DNA from: BS150m-G50 sp964517435
Lineage (GTDB): Bacteria > CAIWAD01 > BS150m-G50
Assembly: GCA_964517435.1 (NCBI GenBank)
Contig: CAZFEC010000063.1
Coordinates: forward strand, 1-11,997
Length of the DNA stretch: 11,997 bases
Reading direction: 5' to 3'
Positions 1-11,997 of the stretch are shown here, one piece after another. How positions within the stretch are numbered: position 1 is the stretch's first letter; each line of letters opens with the position of its first letter. A program made the position numbers and the translations under genes. The notes beneath the pieces are model-generated. The model saw nothing but the letters and a program-made list of their open reading frames with translations. It made no database searches and was not told the origin of the DNA.

Positions 1-95
1 AAGCGAAAGCAACGTCTGGTGAAAAGGATGCTGCAGACGCCGCGCCGGCGGAACCTGAAGCTGACGCGAAGGCTGACGAGAAGGACGAGAAGTAA
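1..95 (+). CDS. rplJ: Ribosomal protein L10, C-terminal tail (5' end outside window)
   Basis: The window opens inside a reading frame whose first full codon is at 3 and which ends in TAA at 93-95, giving 30 residues. The peptide is low-complexity and made almost wholly of Ala, Lys, Glu and Asp, starting AKATSGEKDAADAAP and ending ADEKDEK. Nothing in these residues identifies a family by itself. The call rests on position, because L10 almost always lies directly upstream of L7/L12, and on known L10 proteins that carry a disordered, charged Ala-rich extension after the helix that binds L12 dimers. L10 anchors L12 dimers to 23S rRNA at the stalk base and, in many bacteria, represses its own operon by binding the mRNA leader; that leader would be upstream of this window. 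The gap to rplL is 34 nt, so the two are probably cotranscribed. The alternative is another short acidic-tailed protein at this locus. Confidence 0.8.
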   Translation, partial: AKATSGEKDAADAAPAEPEADAKADEKDEK

Positions 96-129
96 GCAAA
101 AAAACAATTGAAATATCACGGAGGATATC

Positions 130-498
130 GTGAGCGAAGCTATCATTGATCAGATTAAAAAGATGACCGTCATGGAATTGGCGGACCTGGTAAAGGAAAT
201 GGAAGAAGAATTCGGCGTATCCGCCGCGGCCCCCGTTGCCGTCGCTGCCGCTGGTGTCGCTGGAGCCGAAGGCGCCGCTGAAGAGAAGACCGAATTCGAT
301 GTGATCCTCACATCTGCCGGTCAGAAGAAAATCCAGGTTATCAAAGAAGTCAAAGCCCTGACAGGATTGGGTCTGAAAGAGGCCAAGGATCTAGTGGACG
401 GCGCCCCCGCTCCTATTAAGGAAGCTGTTCCCAAGGATGAAGCTGAAAGCATCAAAGAGAAGATCGAGGCTGCTGGAGGCATTGTCGAGTTTAAGTAA
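130..498 (+). CDS. rplL: Ribosomal protein L7/L12 (bL12), stalk protein
   Basis: This 122-residue protein is the usual length for bL12. It forms dimers on L10 and makes the mobile ribosomal stalk that recruits and stimulates EF-Tu, EF-G, IF2 and RF3. Three parts are visible: an N-terminal helical dimerisation domain (about residues 1-30, with MTVMELADLVKEMEEEFGV), an Ala/Val/Gly-rich flexible hinge (about 31-52), and the compact C-terminal domain (53-122). The C-terminal domain contains the conserved factor-binding region KALTGLGLKEAKDLVDGAP at 75-93 and ends GGIVEFK. The start is GTG at 130, chosen because GGAGG at 120-124 sits 5 nt before it and MSEAIIDQIKKM matches family N-termini. It follows rplJ by 34 nt. 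L12 is needed in about four copies per ribosome, against one of L10, so strong initiation is expected. A 283-nt structured spacer separates it from rpoB. Confidence 0.98.
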   Translation: MSEAIIDQIKKMTVMELADLVKEMEEEFGVSAAAPVAVAAAGVAGAEGAAEEKTEFDVILTSAGQKKIQVIKEVKALTGLGLKEAKDLVDGAPAPIKEAVPKDEAESIKEKIEAAGGIVEFK

Positions 499-522
499 CA
501 GCTAAGTTGTTGTTAATGCGAC

Positions 523-551
523 GCCTCTTTCAGCCTGTGACTGGAAGAGGC
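523..551 (+). other. Intergenic hairpin 1 between rplL and rpoB
   Basis: The segment 523-533 (GCCTCTTTCAG) pairs with 541-551 (CTGGAAGAGGC) over 11 bp with one G-U pair and a 7-nt loop. It starts 24 nt after the rplL stop. The following bases (TTCGGCGTATCTGGG) are not a U tract, so it is not a textbook intrinsic terminator. An alternative outer pairing exists between ACGCC at 521-525 and GGCGT at 555-559. In E. coli this interval carries a partial attenuator and an RNase III processing site that set the ratio of L12 to beta. A similar role here is inference from position and structure. Confidence 0.6.
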
Positions 552-593
552 TTCGGCGTATCTGGGAACGGTGAATATCTCACCCCGAACCGA

Positions 594-650
594 GTTGCCT
601 TACTAACTAGTTTACCTGACCGACGACACCACTGAAAACTGGTAGGCAAC
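594..650 (+). other. Intergenic hairpin 2, long bulged stem between rplL and rpoB
   Basis: GTTGCCT at 594-600 pairs with AGGCAAC at 644-650. After a 5-nt bulge on the 5' side (601-605), ACTAGTTT at 606-613 pairs with AAACTGGT at 636-643 with one G-U pair. This makes 15 pairs with a continuous 3' strand and a 22-nt loop (614-635). No U tract follows. A long, imperfect double strand between rplL and rpoB is the kind of structure RNase III cuts at this locus in enterobacteria, so mRNA processing is the leading guess. The loop contains the first copy of the 16-nt repeat described separately. Confidence 0.6.
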
Positions 651-716
651 ACCTTGCTTAAGAAATACCTGCCTGAAAACGGCGCGCCACAGAGGGCGCG
701 CCGACGACAGGACTGA
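620..716 (+). repeat. Imperfect 16-nt direct repeat, two copies at 620-635 and 701-716
   Basis: CCGACGACACCACTGA at 620-635 recurs as CCGACGACAGGACTGA at 701-716, 14 of 16 identical, with only the central CC/GG differing and an 81-nt offset. The first copy occupies most of the loop of hairpin 2; the second starts inside the last two bases of hairpin 3 and runs into the single-stranded stretch before rpoB. Smaller echoes occur nearby, such as CTGAAAAC at 632-639 and again at 673-680. A duplicated protein- or RNA-binding element is possible, as is chance in a spacer of this length. Confidence 0.5.
681..702 (+). other. Intergenic hairpin 3, perfect 8-bp GC stem upstream of rpoB
   Basis: The 8-nt palindrome GGCGCGCC occurs at 681-688 and again at 695-702, separated by ACAGAG. 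The two copies form a perfect all-GC 8-bp stem with a 6-nt loop. The sequence after it (GACGACAGGACTGACC) has no U tract. It lies about 70 nt before the rpoB ribosome binding site. Possible roles are RNA polymerase pausing, a 5' stabiliser of a processed rpoBC transcript, or Rho-linked attenuation; the sequence does not decide between them. Confidence 0.6.
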
Positions 717-772
717 CCGCGGATCCGCTTTTGGCATGGGAGTATGCACAAGAGCGAAGTTCAAAAACCGCT

Positions 773-777
773 GGAGG
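773..777 (+). promoter_or_regulatory. Ribosome binding site that fixes the rpoB start
   Basis: GGAGG at 773-777, followed by TG, is a strong anti-Shine-Dalgarno match 4 nt before TTG at 782. The upstream in-frame TTG at 731 has no purine-rich site before it. This spacing also matches rpoC (GGAGG, 4 nt, ATG) and rpsL (GGAGG, 4 nt, TTG), so the start at 782 is preferred. Confidence 0.8.
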
Positions 778-781
778 TGCT

Positions 782-4540
<3,759 letters not shown>

Positions 4541-4548
4541 CTGGCGAG

Positions 4549-4577
4549 AGGCGGGCGGCAACTGGACAAGCCCGCCT
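4549..4577 (+). other. GC-rich hairpin in the rpoB-rpoC spacer
   Basis: AGGCGGGC at 4549-4556 pairs perfectly with GCCCGCCT at 4570-4577 around a 13-nt loop. It lies 8 nt after the rpoB stop and ends 12 nt before the rpoC ribosome binding site (GGAGG at 4590-4594). No U tract follows, so termination is unlikely. It may protect the 3' end of rpoB mRNA, pause polymerase or limit ribosome drop-through between the two cistrons. Confidence 0.6.
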
Positions 4578-4598
4578 AGTATCAAGCGTGGAGGACTA

Positions 4599-8864
<4,266 letters not shown>

Positions 8865-8904
8865 ACGGCGTCTGGCAGGTGCCGGAAGCGCTCTTTAGGT
8901 GGTG

Positions 8905-8918
8905 CAGAAGATTTTCTG
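8905..8918 (+). promoter_or_regulatory. Short dyad just upstream of the candidate str promoter
   Basis: CAGAA at 8905-8909 and TTCTG at 8914-8918 form a 5-bp inverted repeat around GATT, directly abutting the -35 hexamer at 8919. It could be an operator half-site pair or simply AT-rich upstream promoter DNA. Five base pairs is too short to exclude chance. Confidence 0.25.
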
Positions 8919-8947
8919 TTGACAAAGGACTTTACCCCGACTAACTT
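8919..8947 (+). promoter_or_regulatory. Candidate sigma70-type promoter for the rpsL-rpsG-fusA-tuf genes
   Basis: A perfect -35 hexamer TTGACA (8919-8924) is followed after exactly 17 nt by TAACTT (8942-8947), which keeps the first two and last bases of the TATAAT consensus (3 of 6 in all). Transcription would begin near 8954, leaving a leader of about 20 nt that holds the rpsL ribosome binding site. The placement, in the only sizeable gap between rpoC and the str genes, supports a dedicated promoter in addition to readthrough from rpoC. Such a short leader leaves little room for S7-type translational feedback upstream of rpsL. Confidence 0.6.
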
Positions 8948-8965
8948 AAAAGTCTGTAATTTTTT

Positions 8966-8970
8966 GGAGG
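8966..8970 (+). promoter_or_regulatory. Ribosome binding site that fixes the TTG start of rpsL
   Basis: GGAGG at 8966-8970 follows a run of six T and lies 4 nt before TTG at 8975. No ATG or GTG lies in frame nearby, and PTINQLVRKGR is the invariant S12 N-terminus after the initiator, so the TTG start is well supported. Confidence 0.85.
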
Positions 8971-8974
8971 AACC

Positions 8975-9343
8975 TTGCCAACCATCAACCAGCTCGTCCG
9001 TAAGGGACGCAAGAGAATAGGCGCTAAACAGAACGCGAGAGCGCTGCAGCGTTGCCCGCAACGGCGCGGTGTCTGTACGCAGGTTAAGACGACCACCCCC
9101 AAAAAGCCGAATTCGGCTCTCCGGAAAATCGCCAGGGTGAGGTTGACGACCGGTATCGAAGTGACCTCCTATATCCCCGGCGAAGGCCACAACCTGCAGG
9201 AGCACTCGATCGTGCTCGTGCGCGGCGGCCGGGTCAAGGACCTGCCGGGCGTTCGCTATCATATCGTCAGGGGCGCCTTCGACGCCGCCGGTGTCGAGGA
9301 TCGTGCCAATGGGCGTTCCAAGTATGGAACCCGCAAGAAGTAG
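8975..9343 (+). CDS. rpsL: Ribosomal protein S12 (uS12)
   Basis: This 122-residue protein is nearly identical in layout to S12 of other bacteria (123-124 residues). S12 sits at the 30S decoding centre near helices 18, 27 and 44, and controls tRNA selection accuracy. The two conserved loops are both present: TTTPKKPNSALRK at 39-51 and GGRVKDLPGVRYHIVRGA at 84-101. Lys43, Lys88 and Pro91 are the wild-type, streptomycin-sensitive residues, and Asp89 is the site that RimO methylthiolates in E. coli. The short C-terminus ends RSKYGTRKK. It begins with TTG and is the first gene of the str operon, preceded by a promoter candidate. It is followed by rpsG after 19 nt. No ribosomal protein L7Ae-family gene lies between rpoC and rpsL, unlike in many Firmicutes. 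Confidence 0.98.
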   Translation: MPTINQLVRKGRKRIGAKQNARALQRCPQRRGVCTQVKTTTPKKPNSALRKIARVRLTTGIEVTSYIPGEGHNLQEHSIVLVRGGRVKDLPGVRYHIVRGAFDAAGVEDRANGRSKYGTRKK

Positions 9344-9362
9344 CCGCAAGGACAGATAAGCG

Positions 9363-9830
9363 ATGAGAAGAAAAAAAGCACCGAAACGCAAAGTTCTGCC
9401 GGATCCGATCTACAAGTCCGTGCTGGCGACCAAGTTCATCAACAACCTGATGGAGCGGGGCAAGAAGTCGGTAGCCGAGGGCATTTTCTATTCGGCACTG
9501 GAGACTATCGACGGCAAGATGGAAGAATCTGGCTACGATGTCTTCGAGAAAGCCATCCACAATGTCGAGCCGCTCCTGGAAGTGCGTTCACGTCGTGTCG
9601 GCGGTTCCACCTACCAGGTGCCGGTGGAAGTGCGACCGGTCCGCCGCCAGGCGCTGGCTATCCGCTGGATTCTCCAGTATGCCCTGGCCCGCAACGATCG
9701 CAATATGAGCGCCAAGCTGGTCAACGAGCTGATTGCCGCTTACAACAAGGAAGGCGGCGCTTTTAAGAAAAGAGAGGATGTCCACCGCATGGCGGAAGCC
9801 AACAAGGCCTTCGCCCACTTCAGGTGGTAG
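9363..9830 (+). CDS. rpsG: Ribosomal protein S7 (uS7)
   Basis: This 155-residue protein is the usual length. S7 nucleates assembly of the 30S head by binding the 3' major domain of 16S rRNA and contacts tRNA in the E site. The basic N-terminus MRRKKAPKRKVLPDPIYKS, the beta-hairpin RSRRVGGSTYQVPVEVRP at 75-92 and the terminal helix HRMAEANKAFAHFRW at 141-155 are all canonical. The start ATG 9363 has AAGGA at 9348-9352, 10 nt away, weaker than the sites of its neighbours. In E. coli S7 represses the str operon by binding the rpsL-rpsG spacer. Here that spacer is only 19 nt, so the same mechanism would need RNA structure reaching into the flanking coding sequence. fusA follows after 16 nt. Confidence 0.98.
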   Translation: MRRKKAPKRKVLPDPIYKSVLATKFINNLMERGKKSVAEGIFYSALETIDGKMEESGYDVFEKAIHNVEPLLEVRSRRVGGSTYQVPVEVRPVRRQALAIRWILQYALARNDRNMSAKLVNELIAAYNKEGGAFKKREDVHRMAEANKAFAHFRW

Positions 9831-9846
9831 AACAGCCTATCCGAAA

Positions 9847-11922
9847 ATGGAAAAGAAGACGCTGGAAGCTATCCGCAATATCGGCATCATGGCCCACATT
9901 GACGCTGGTAAAACAACTACCACCGAGCGGATTCTCTACTATACCGGTAAGGTTTATAAAATGGGCGAAGTCCACGAGGGCGCTGCCGTCATGGACTGGA
10001 TGGAGCAGGAGAAGGAGCGGGGGATCACCATCACCTCCGCCGCCATCAGCTGCGAGTGGAACCACCACCACATCAATATCATCGATACGCCCGGTCATGT
10101 CGACTTCACCGTCGAAGTGGAGCGGTCGCTGCGCGTGCTGGATGGAGCGGTTGCGCTCTTCTGCGCCGTTGGCGGTGTAGAACCGCAGTCCGAGACCGTC
10201 TGGCGTCAGGCGGATCGTTACCAGGTGCCCCGGATCGCGTTCGTCAACAAGATGGACCGGATCGGGGCCGATTTTTATCACACCATCGAGATGATCCGCG
10301 ACCGCCTCGGCGCCAATCCCATCCCGCTCCAGATTCCGATCGGCGCGGGCGATCTCTTCACCGGCCTCATCGACCTGATCAAGATGAAGGCGGTCTTCTA
10401 CAATGAAAAGAGCCTGGGCGCGCTGTGGGAGGAGGGGAACATCCCCGACGACTTGATGGAGCAGGCCAACTGCTACCGCGAAAAGATGATCGAAGCGGTC
10501 TCGGAGTACGACGACCACCTGATGGAGATGTTCCTCGAGGGTGAAACGATTCCGGTCGAGCATTTGATCGAGGTGATCCGCCAGGCGACCATCGACCTGA
10601 AAATTGTCCCCACCCTCCTCGGTTCCGCCTTCAAGAACAAGGGCGTGCAGCGACTCCTTGACGCGATCATCAACTATCTACCCTCTCCGCTTGATCGCAA
10701 GCTGGTCAGGGGCATCGATCAGAAGAACGGCGACGAGGTCGAACGGGCGGTCAGCGTGGAAGAGCCTTTTGCCGCGCTGGCGTTCAAGATTCAGACCGAT
10801 CCCTACGTCGGCCGGCTCACCTACTTCCGGGTCTACTCCGGCCGGGCCGCGGTCGGCTCCAAGCTTTACAATGTCAACAACCGCAAGAAAGAGCGGCTCG
10901 GGCGCATCCTTCAGATGTCGGCCAACAAGCGGGAGGACATCGAAGAGGTCAGCGCCGGCGACATCGCCGCGGGCATCGGCTTCAAGTTCACCCGCACCGG
11001 CGACACCATCACCGGCACCGAATCGCCCCTGCTGCTGGAGGAGATGTCCTTCCCGGTTCCGGTGGTTTCGGTGGCGATTGAGCCGAAGTCCAAGGCGGAC
11101 CAGGAAAAGCTGGGCATCGCCCTGGACAAGCTGGCTGAAGAGGACCCCACCTTCCAGATCCGCATCGACGTCGACACCGGCCAGACCATCATCTCCGGTA
11201 TGGGCGAGCTGCACCTGGACATCCTGATCGATCGCATGAAGCGCGAGTTCAGCGTGCAGGCCAACATCGGCAAACCGCAGGTGGCCTACAAAGAGAGCAT
11301 CACGACTGAAGCCACCGGCAACGGCCAGTTCATCAAGCAGACCGGCGGTCACGGCCAGTACGGCAAGGTCAAGCTGATCGTCAGCCCCACCGAGTCGGGC
11401 AGCGGCTACCTCTTCAAGGATGAGATCAAAGGCGGCGCCATCCCCAGGGAATTCATCCCCGCCGTCGACACCGGCGTACAGGAAGCGATGAAAGCCGGCG
11501 TCCTGGCCGGCTACCCGGTCGAGGATGTACAGGTGCGTCTGATCGACGGCAACTTCCACGAGGAGGATTCCTCAGAGCTGGCATTCCGCATCGCTGGTTC
11601 GCTGGCCTTCAAGGAAGCGGCCCGCAAGGCGGACCCGATGCTGCTGGAGCCTGTGATGAGGGTGGAGGTGATCGTGCCGGAAGACTACATGGGCGAGGTG
11701 ATGGGCAACATCAATGCGCGGCGGGGCAAAATCGCCGGCATCGATCCCCGTCGCGACGCCCAGGTAGTCCGCGCCACCGTCCCTTTGGCGGAGATGTTCG
11801 GTTATGCCACCGCCCTCCGCTCCCTCACCCAGGGACGCGCCATCTTCAACATGGAATTTGGCCATTATACCGCCGTGGAACAGAAGACGGCGGACAAATT
11901 GATAGAGAAAGTCAGAGGATAA
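9847..11922 (+). CDS. fusA: Translation elongation factor G
   Basis: This 691-residue GTPase drives translocation of tRNA and mRNA on the ribosome and, with RRF, splits post-termination ribosomes. GTPase motifs are complete: G1 AHIDAGKT at 16-23, G2 Thr61 in RGITI, G3 DTPGH at 80-84 with catalytic His84, G4 NKMD at 134-137 and G5 GSA at 259-261. Later landmarks are the domain II stretch FAALAFKIQTDPYVGRLTYF, the domain III GMGELHLDIL, the domain IV loop TGGHGQYGKV and the domain V sequence EVMGNINARRGKI. It is about 13 residues shorter than E. coli EF-G (704), with most of the difference in a short N-terminus. The frame is open upstream to 9733, but ATG 9847 gives the family N-terminus MEKKTLEAIRNIGIMAHID. 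No clear ribosome binding site precedes it, which suggests coupling to rpsG termination 16 nt upstream. It sits in the str operon, which favours canonical EF-G over a paralogue. Confidence 0.98.
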   Translation: MEKKTLEAIRNIGIMAHIDAGKTTTTERILYYTGKVYKMGEVHEGAAVMDWMEQEKERGITITSAAISCEWNHHHINIIDTPGHVDFTVEVERSLRVLDGAVALFCAVGGVEPQSETVWRQADRYQVPRIAFVNKMDRIGADFYHTIEMIRDRLGANPIPLQIPIGAGDLFTGLIDLIKMKAVFYNEKSLGALWEEGNIPDDLMEQANCYREKMIEAVSEYDDHLMEMFLEGETIPVEHLIEVIRQATIDLKIVPTLLGSAFKNKGVQRLLDAIINYLPSPLDRKLVRGIDQKNGDEVERAVSVEEPFAALAFKIQTDPYVGRLTYFRVYSGRAAVGSKLYNVNNRKKERLGRILQMSANKREDIEEVSAGDIAAGIGFKFTRTGDTITGTESPLLLEEMSFPVPVVSVAIEPKSKADQEKLGIALDKLAEEDPTFQIRIDVDTGQTIISGMGELHLDILIDRMKREFSVQANIGKPQVAYKESITTEATGNGQFIKQTGGHGQYGKVKLIVSPTESGSGYLFKDEIKGGAIPREFIPAVDTGVQEAMKAGVLAGYPVEDVQVRLIDGNFHEEDSSELAFRIAGSLAFKEAARKADPMLLEPVMRVEVIVPEDYMGEVMGNINARRGKIAGIDPRRDAQVVRATVPLAEMFGYATALRSLTQGRAIFNMEFGHYTAVEQKTADKLIEKVRG

Positions 11923-11927
11923 ACAGC

Positions 11928-11938
11928 CAGGAGGCCTG
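11928..11938 (+). promoter_or_regulatory. Ribosome binding site of tuf within a small hairpin
   Basis: AGGAGG at 11929-11934 lies 9 nt before the tuf ATG and is the best Shine-Dalgarno match in the window. CAGG at 11928-11931 can pair with CCTG at 11935-11938 around a 3-nt AGG loop, which would partly mask the site. The 4-bp stem is weak and easily opened by ribosomes finishing fusA 6 nt upstream, so any control would be mild. Confidence 0.4.
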
Positions 11939-11943
11939 AAGAA

Positions 11944-11997
11944 ATGGCCAAAGAGAAATTCGAACGCACGAAGCCGCATGTCAATGTAGGTACGATC
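11944..11997 (+). CDS. tuf: Translation elongation factor Tu, N-terminus (3' end outside window)
   Basis: The last 54 bases encode MAKEKFERTKPHVNVGTI, the characteristic EF-Tu N-terminus just before the GHVDHGKT P-loop, which would lie beyond the window edge. EF-Tu delivers aminoacyl-tRNA to the ribosomal A site as a GTP complex and is recruited by the L7/L12 stalk encoded at the start of this window. The start ATG 11944 has AGGAGG 9 nt upstream. It follows fusA by 21 nt, the usual rpsL-rpsG-fusA-tuf order. Whether a second tuf copy exists elsewhere cannot be seen here. Confidence 0.95.
   Translation, partial: MAKEKFERTKPHVNVGTI

Noticed and set aside
516..635. A 39-codon frame starting ATG in the rplL-rpoB spacer (MRRLFQPVTGRGFGVSG...)
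   Set aside because: No Shine-Dalgarno sequence precedes it and it runs straight through hairpins 1 and 2. The region is better explained as structured RNA. A conserved leader peptide is not excluded, and a comparison with relatives would decide.
530..751. A 73-codon minus-strand frame across the rplL-rpoB spacer
   Set aside because: The peptide is Cys/Arg-rich without a recognisable family, has no convincing ribosome binding site, and would overlap the start of rpoB.
731..781. Longer rpoB start at TTG 731, adding 17 residues
   Set aside because: There is no ribosome binding site before 731, while GGAGG precedes TTG 782; the extra residues do not resemble beta N-termini.
499..781. A separate promoter for rpoBC in the spacer
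   Set aside because: I found no -35/-10 pair with acceptable hexamers and 16-18 nt spacing; partial matches such as TTGCCT at 595 lack a partner.
8931..8960. Second promoter-like pair TTTACC and TGTAAT upstream of rpsL
   Set aside because: Although the -10 match is good, transcription would start at or inside the ribosome binding site, leaving almost no leader. The TTGACA/TAACTT pair is better placed.
8928..8965. Terminator-like hairpin GACTTT/AAAGTC (8928-8933 and 8949-8954) followed by six T
   Set aside because: The stem is only 6 bp, AU-rich, with a 15-nt loop and 5 nt before the T run. It overlaps the candidate promoter and the T run abuts the rpsL ribosome binding site, so termination is unlikely.
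9733..9846. Longer fusA frame starting inside rpsG
   Set aside because: The 38 extra residues come from the alternate frame of rpsG and do not resemble EF-G; ATG 9847 gives the family N-terminus.

Overview
This window is a dense, single-strand run of core translation and transcription genes. In order, all on the + strand, it holds the 3' end of rplJ (L10), rplL (L7/L12), rpoB, rpoC, rpsL (S12), rpsG (S7), fusA (EF-G) and the first 18 codons of tuf (EF-Tu). It joins the end of the classical 'rif/beta' operon to the 'str' operon. I saw no mobile element, CRISPR array, rRNA, tRNA or accessory island, and no sign of an undescribed multi-gene system. The less-explained material is in the intergenic RNA and in a few substitutions at conserved polymerase positions.

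Organism: a bacterium with a GC-rich genome and strong G/C preference at third codon positions. The RNA polymerase reads like the FCB assemblage and nearby candidate phyla (Gemmatimonadota, Zixibacteria, Latescibacteria, KSB1-type lineages) more than Proteobacteria. Examples are the beta N-terminus with SFAGI...QLDSFEQFLQ, the beta' start with INYRSYKPEKDGLFCEKIFG, and the beta' stretches RNNRLKRLMEIKAPEVIL and EYFISTHGARKGLADTAL. This is inference from remembered family patterns, not a computed phylogeny.

Layout: 1-95 rplJ tail; 130-498 rplL; 499-781 a 283-nt gene-free spacer with three hairpins (523-551, 594-650, 681-702) and an imperfect 16-nt direct repeat, none followed by a U tract; 782-4540 rpoB; a 58-nt spacer with an 8-bp GC hairpin; 4599-8864 rpoC; a 110-nt spacer with a good sigma70-type promoter candidate (TTGACA, 17 nt, TAACTT) for the str genes; 8975-9343 rpsL; 9363-9830 rpsG; 9847-11922 fusA; 11944 to the window end, tuf. 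No convincing intrinsic terminator is present anywhere, so readthrough from rplJL into rpoBC and on into rpsL is plausible.

How the genes work together: L10 and L7/L12 form the ribosomal stalk that recruits and activates the GTPases EF-G and EF-Tu. S12 and S7 belong to the 30S decoding centre and head. Beta and beta' form the catalytic cleft of RNA polymerase. The cluster therefore coordinates supply of transcription and translation machinery. Initiation sites are consistent: rplL, rpoB, rpoC and rpsL all have GGAGG 4-5 nt before the start, and three of those four starts are GTG or TTG. The rpoB start at 782 and fusA start at 9847 were chosen over longer in-frame extensions.
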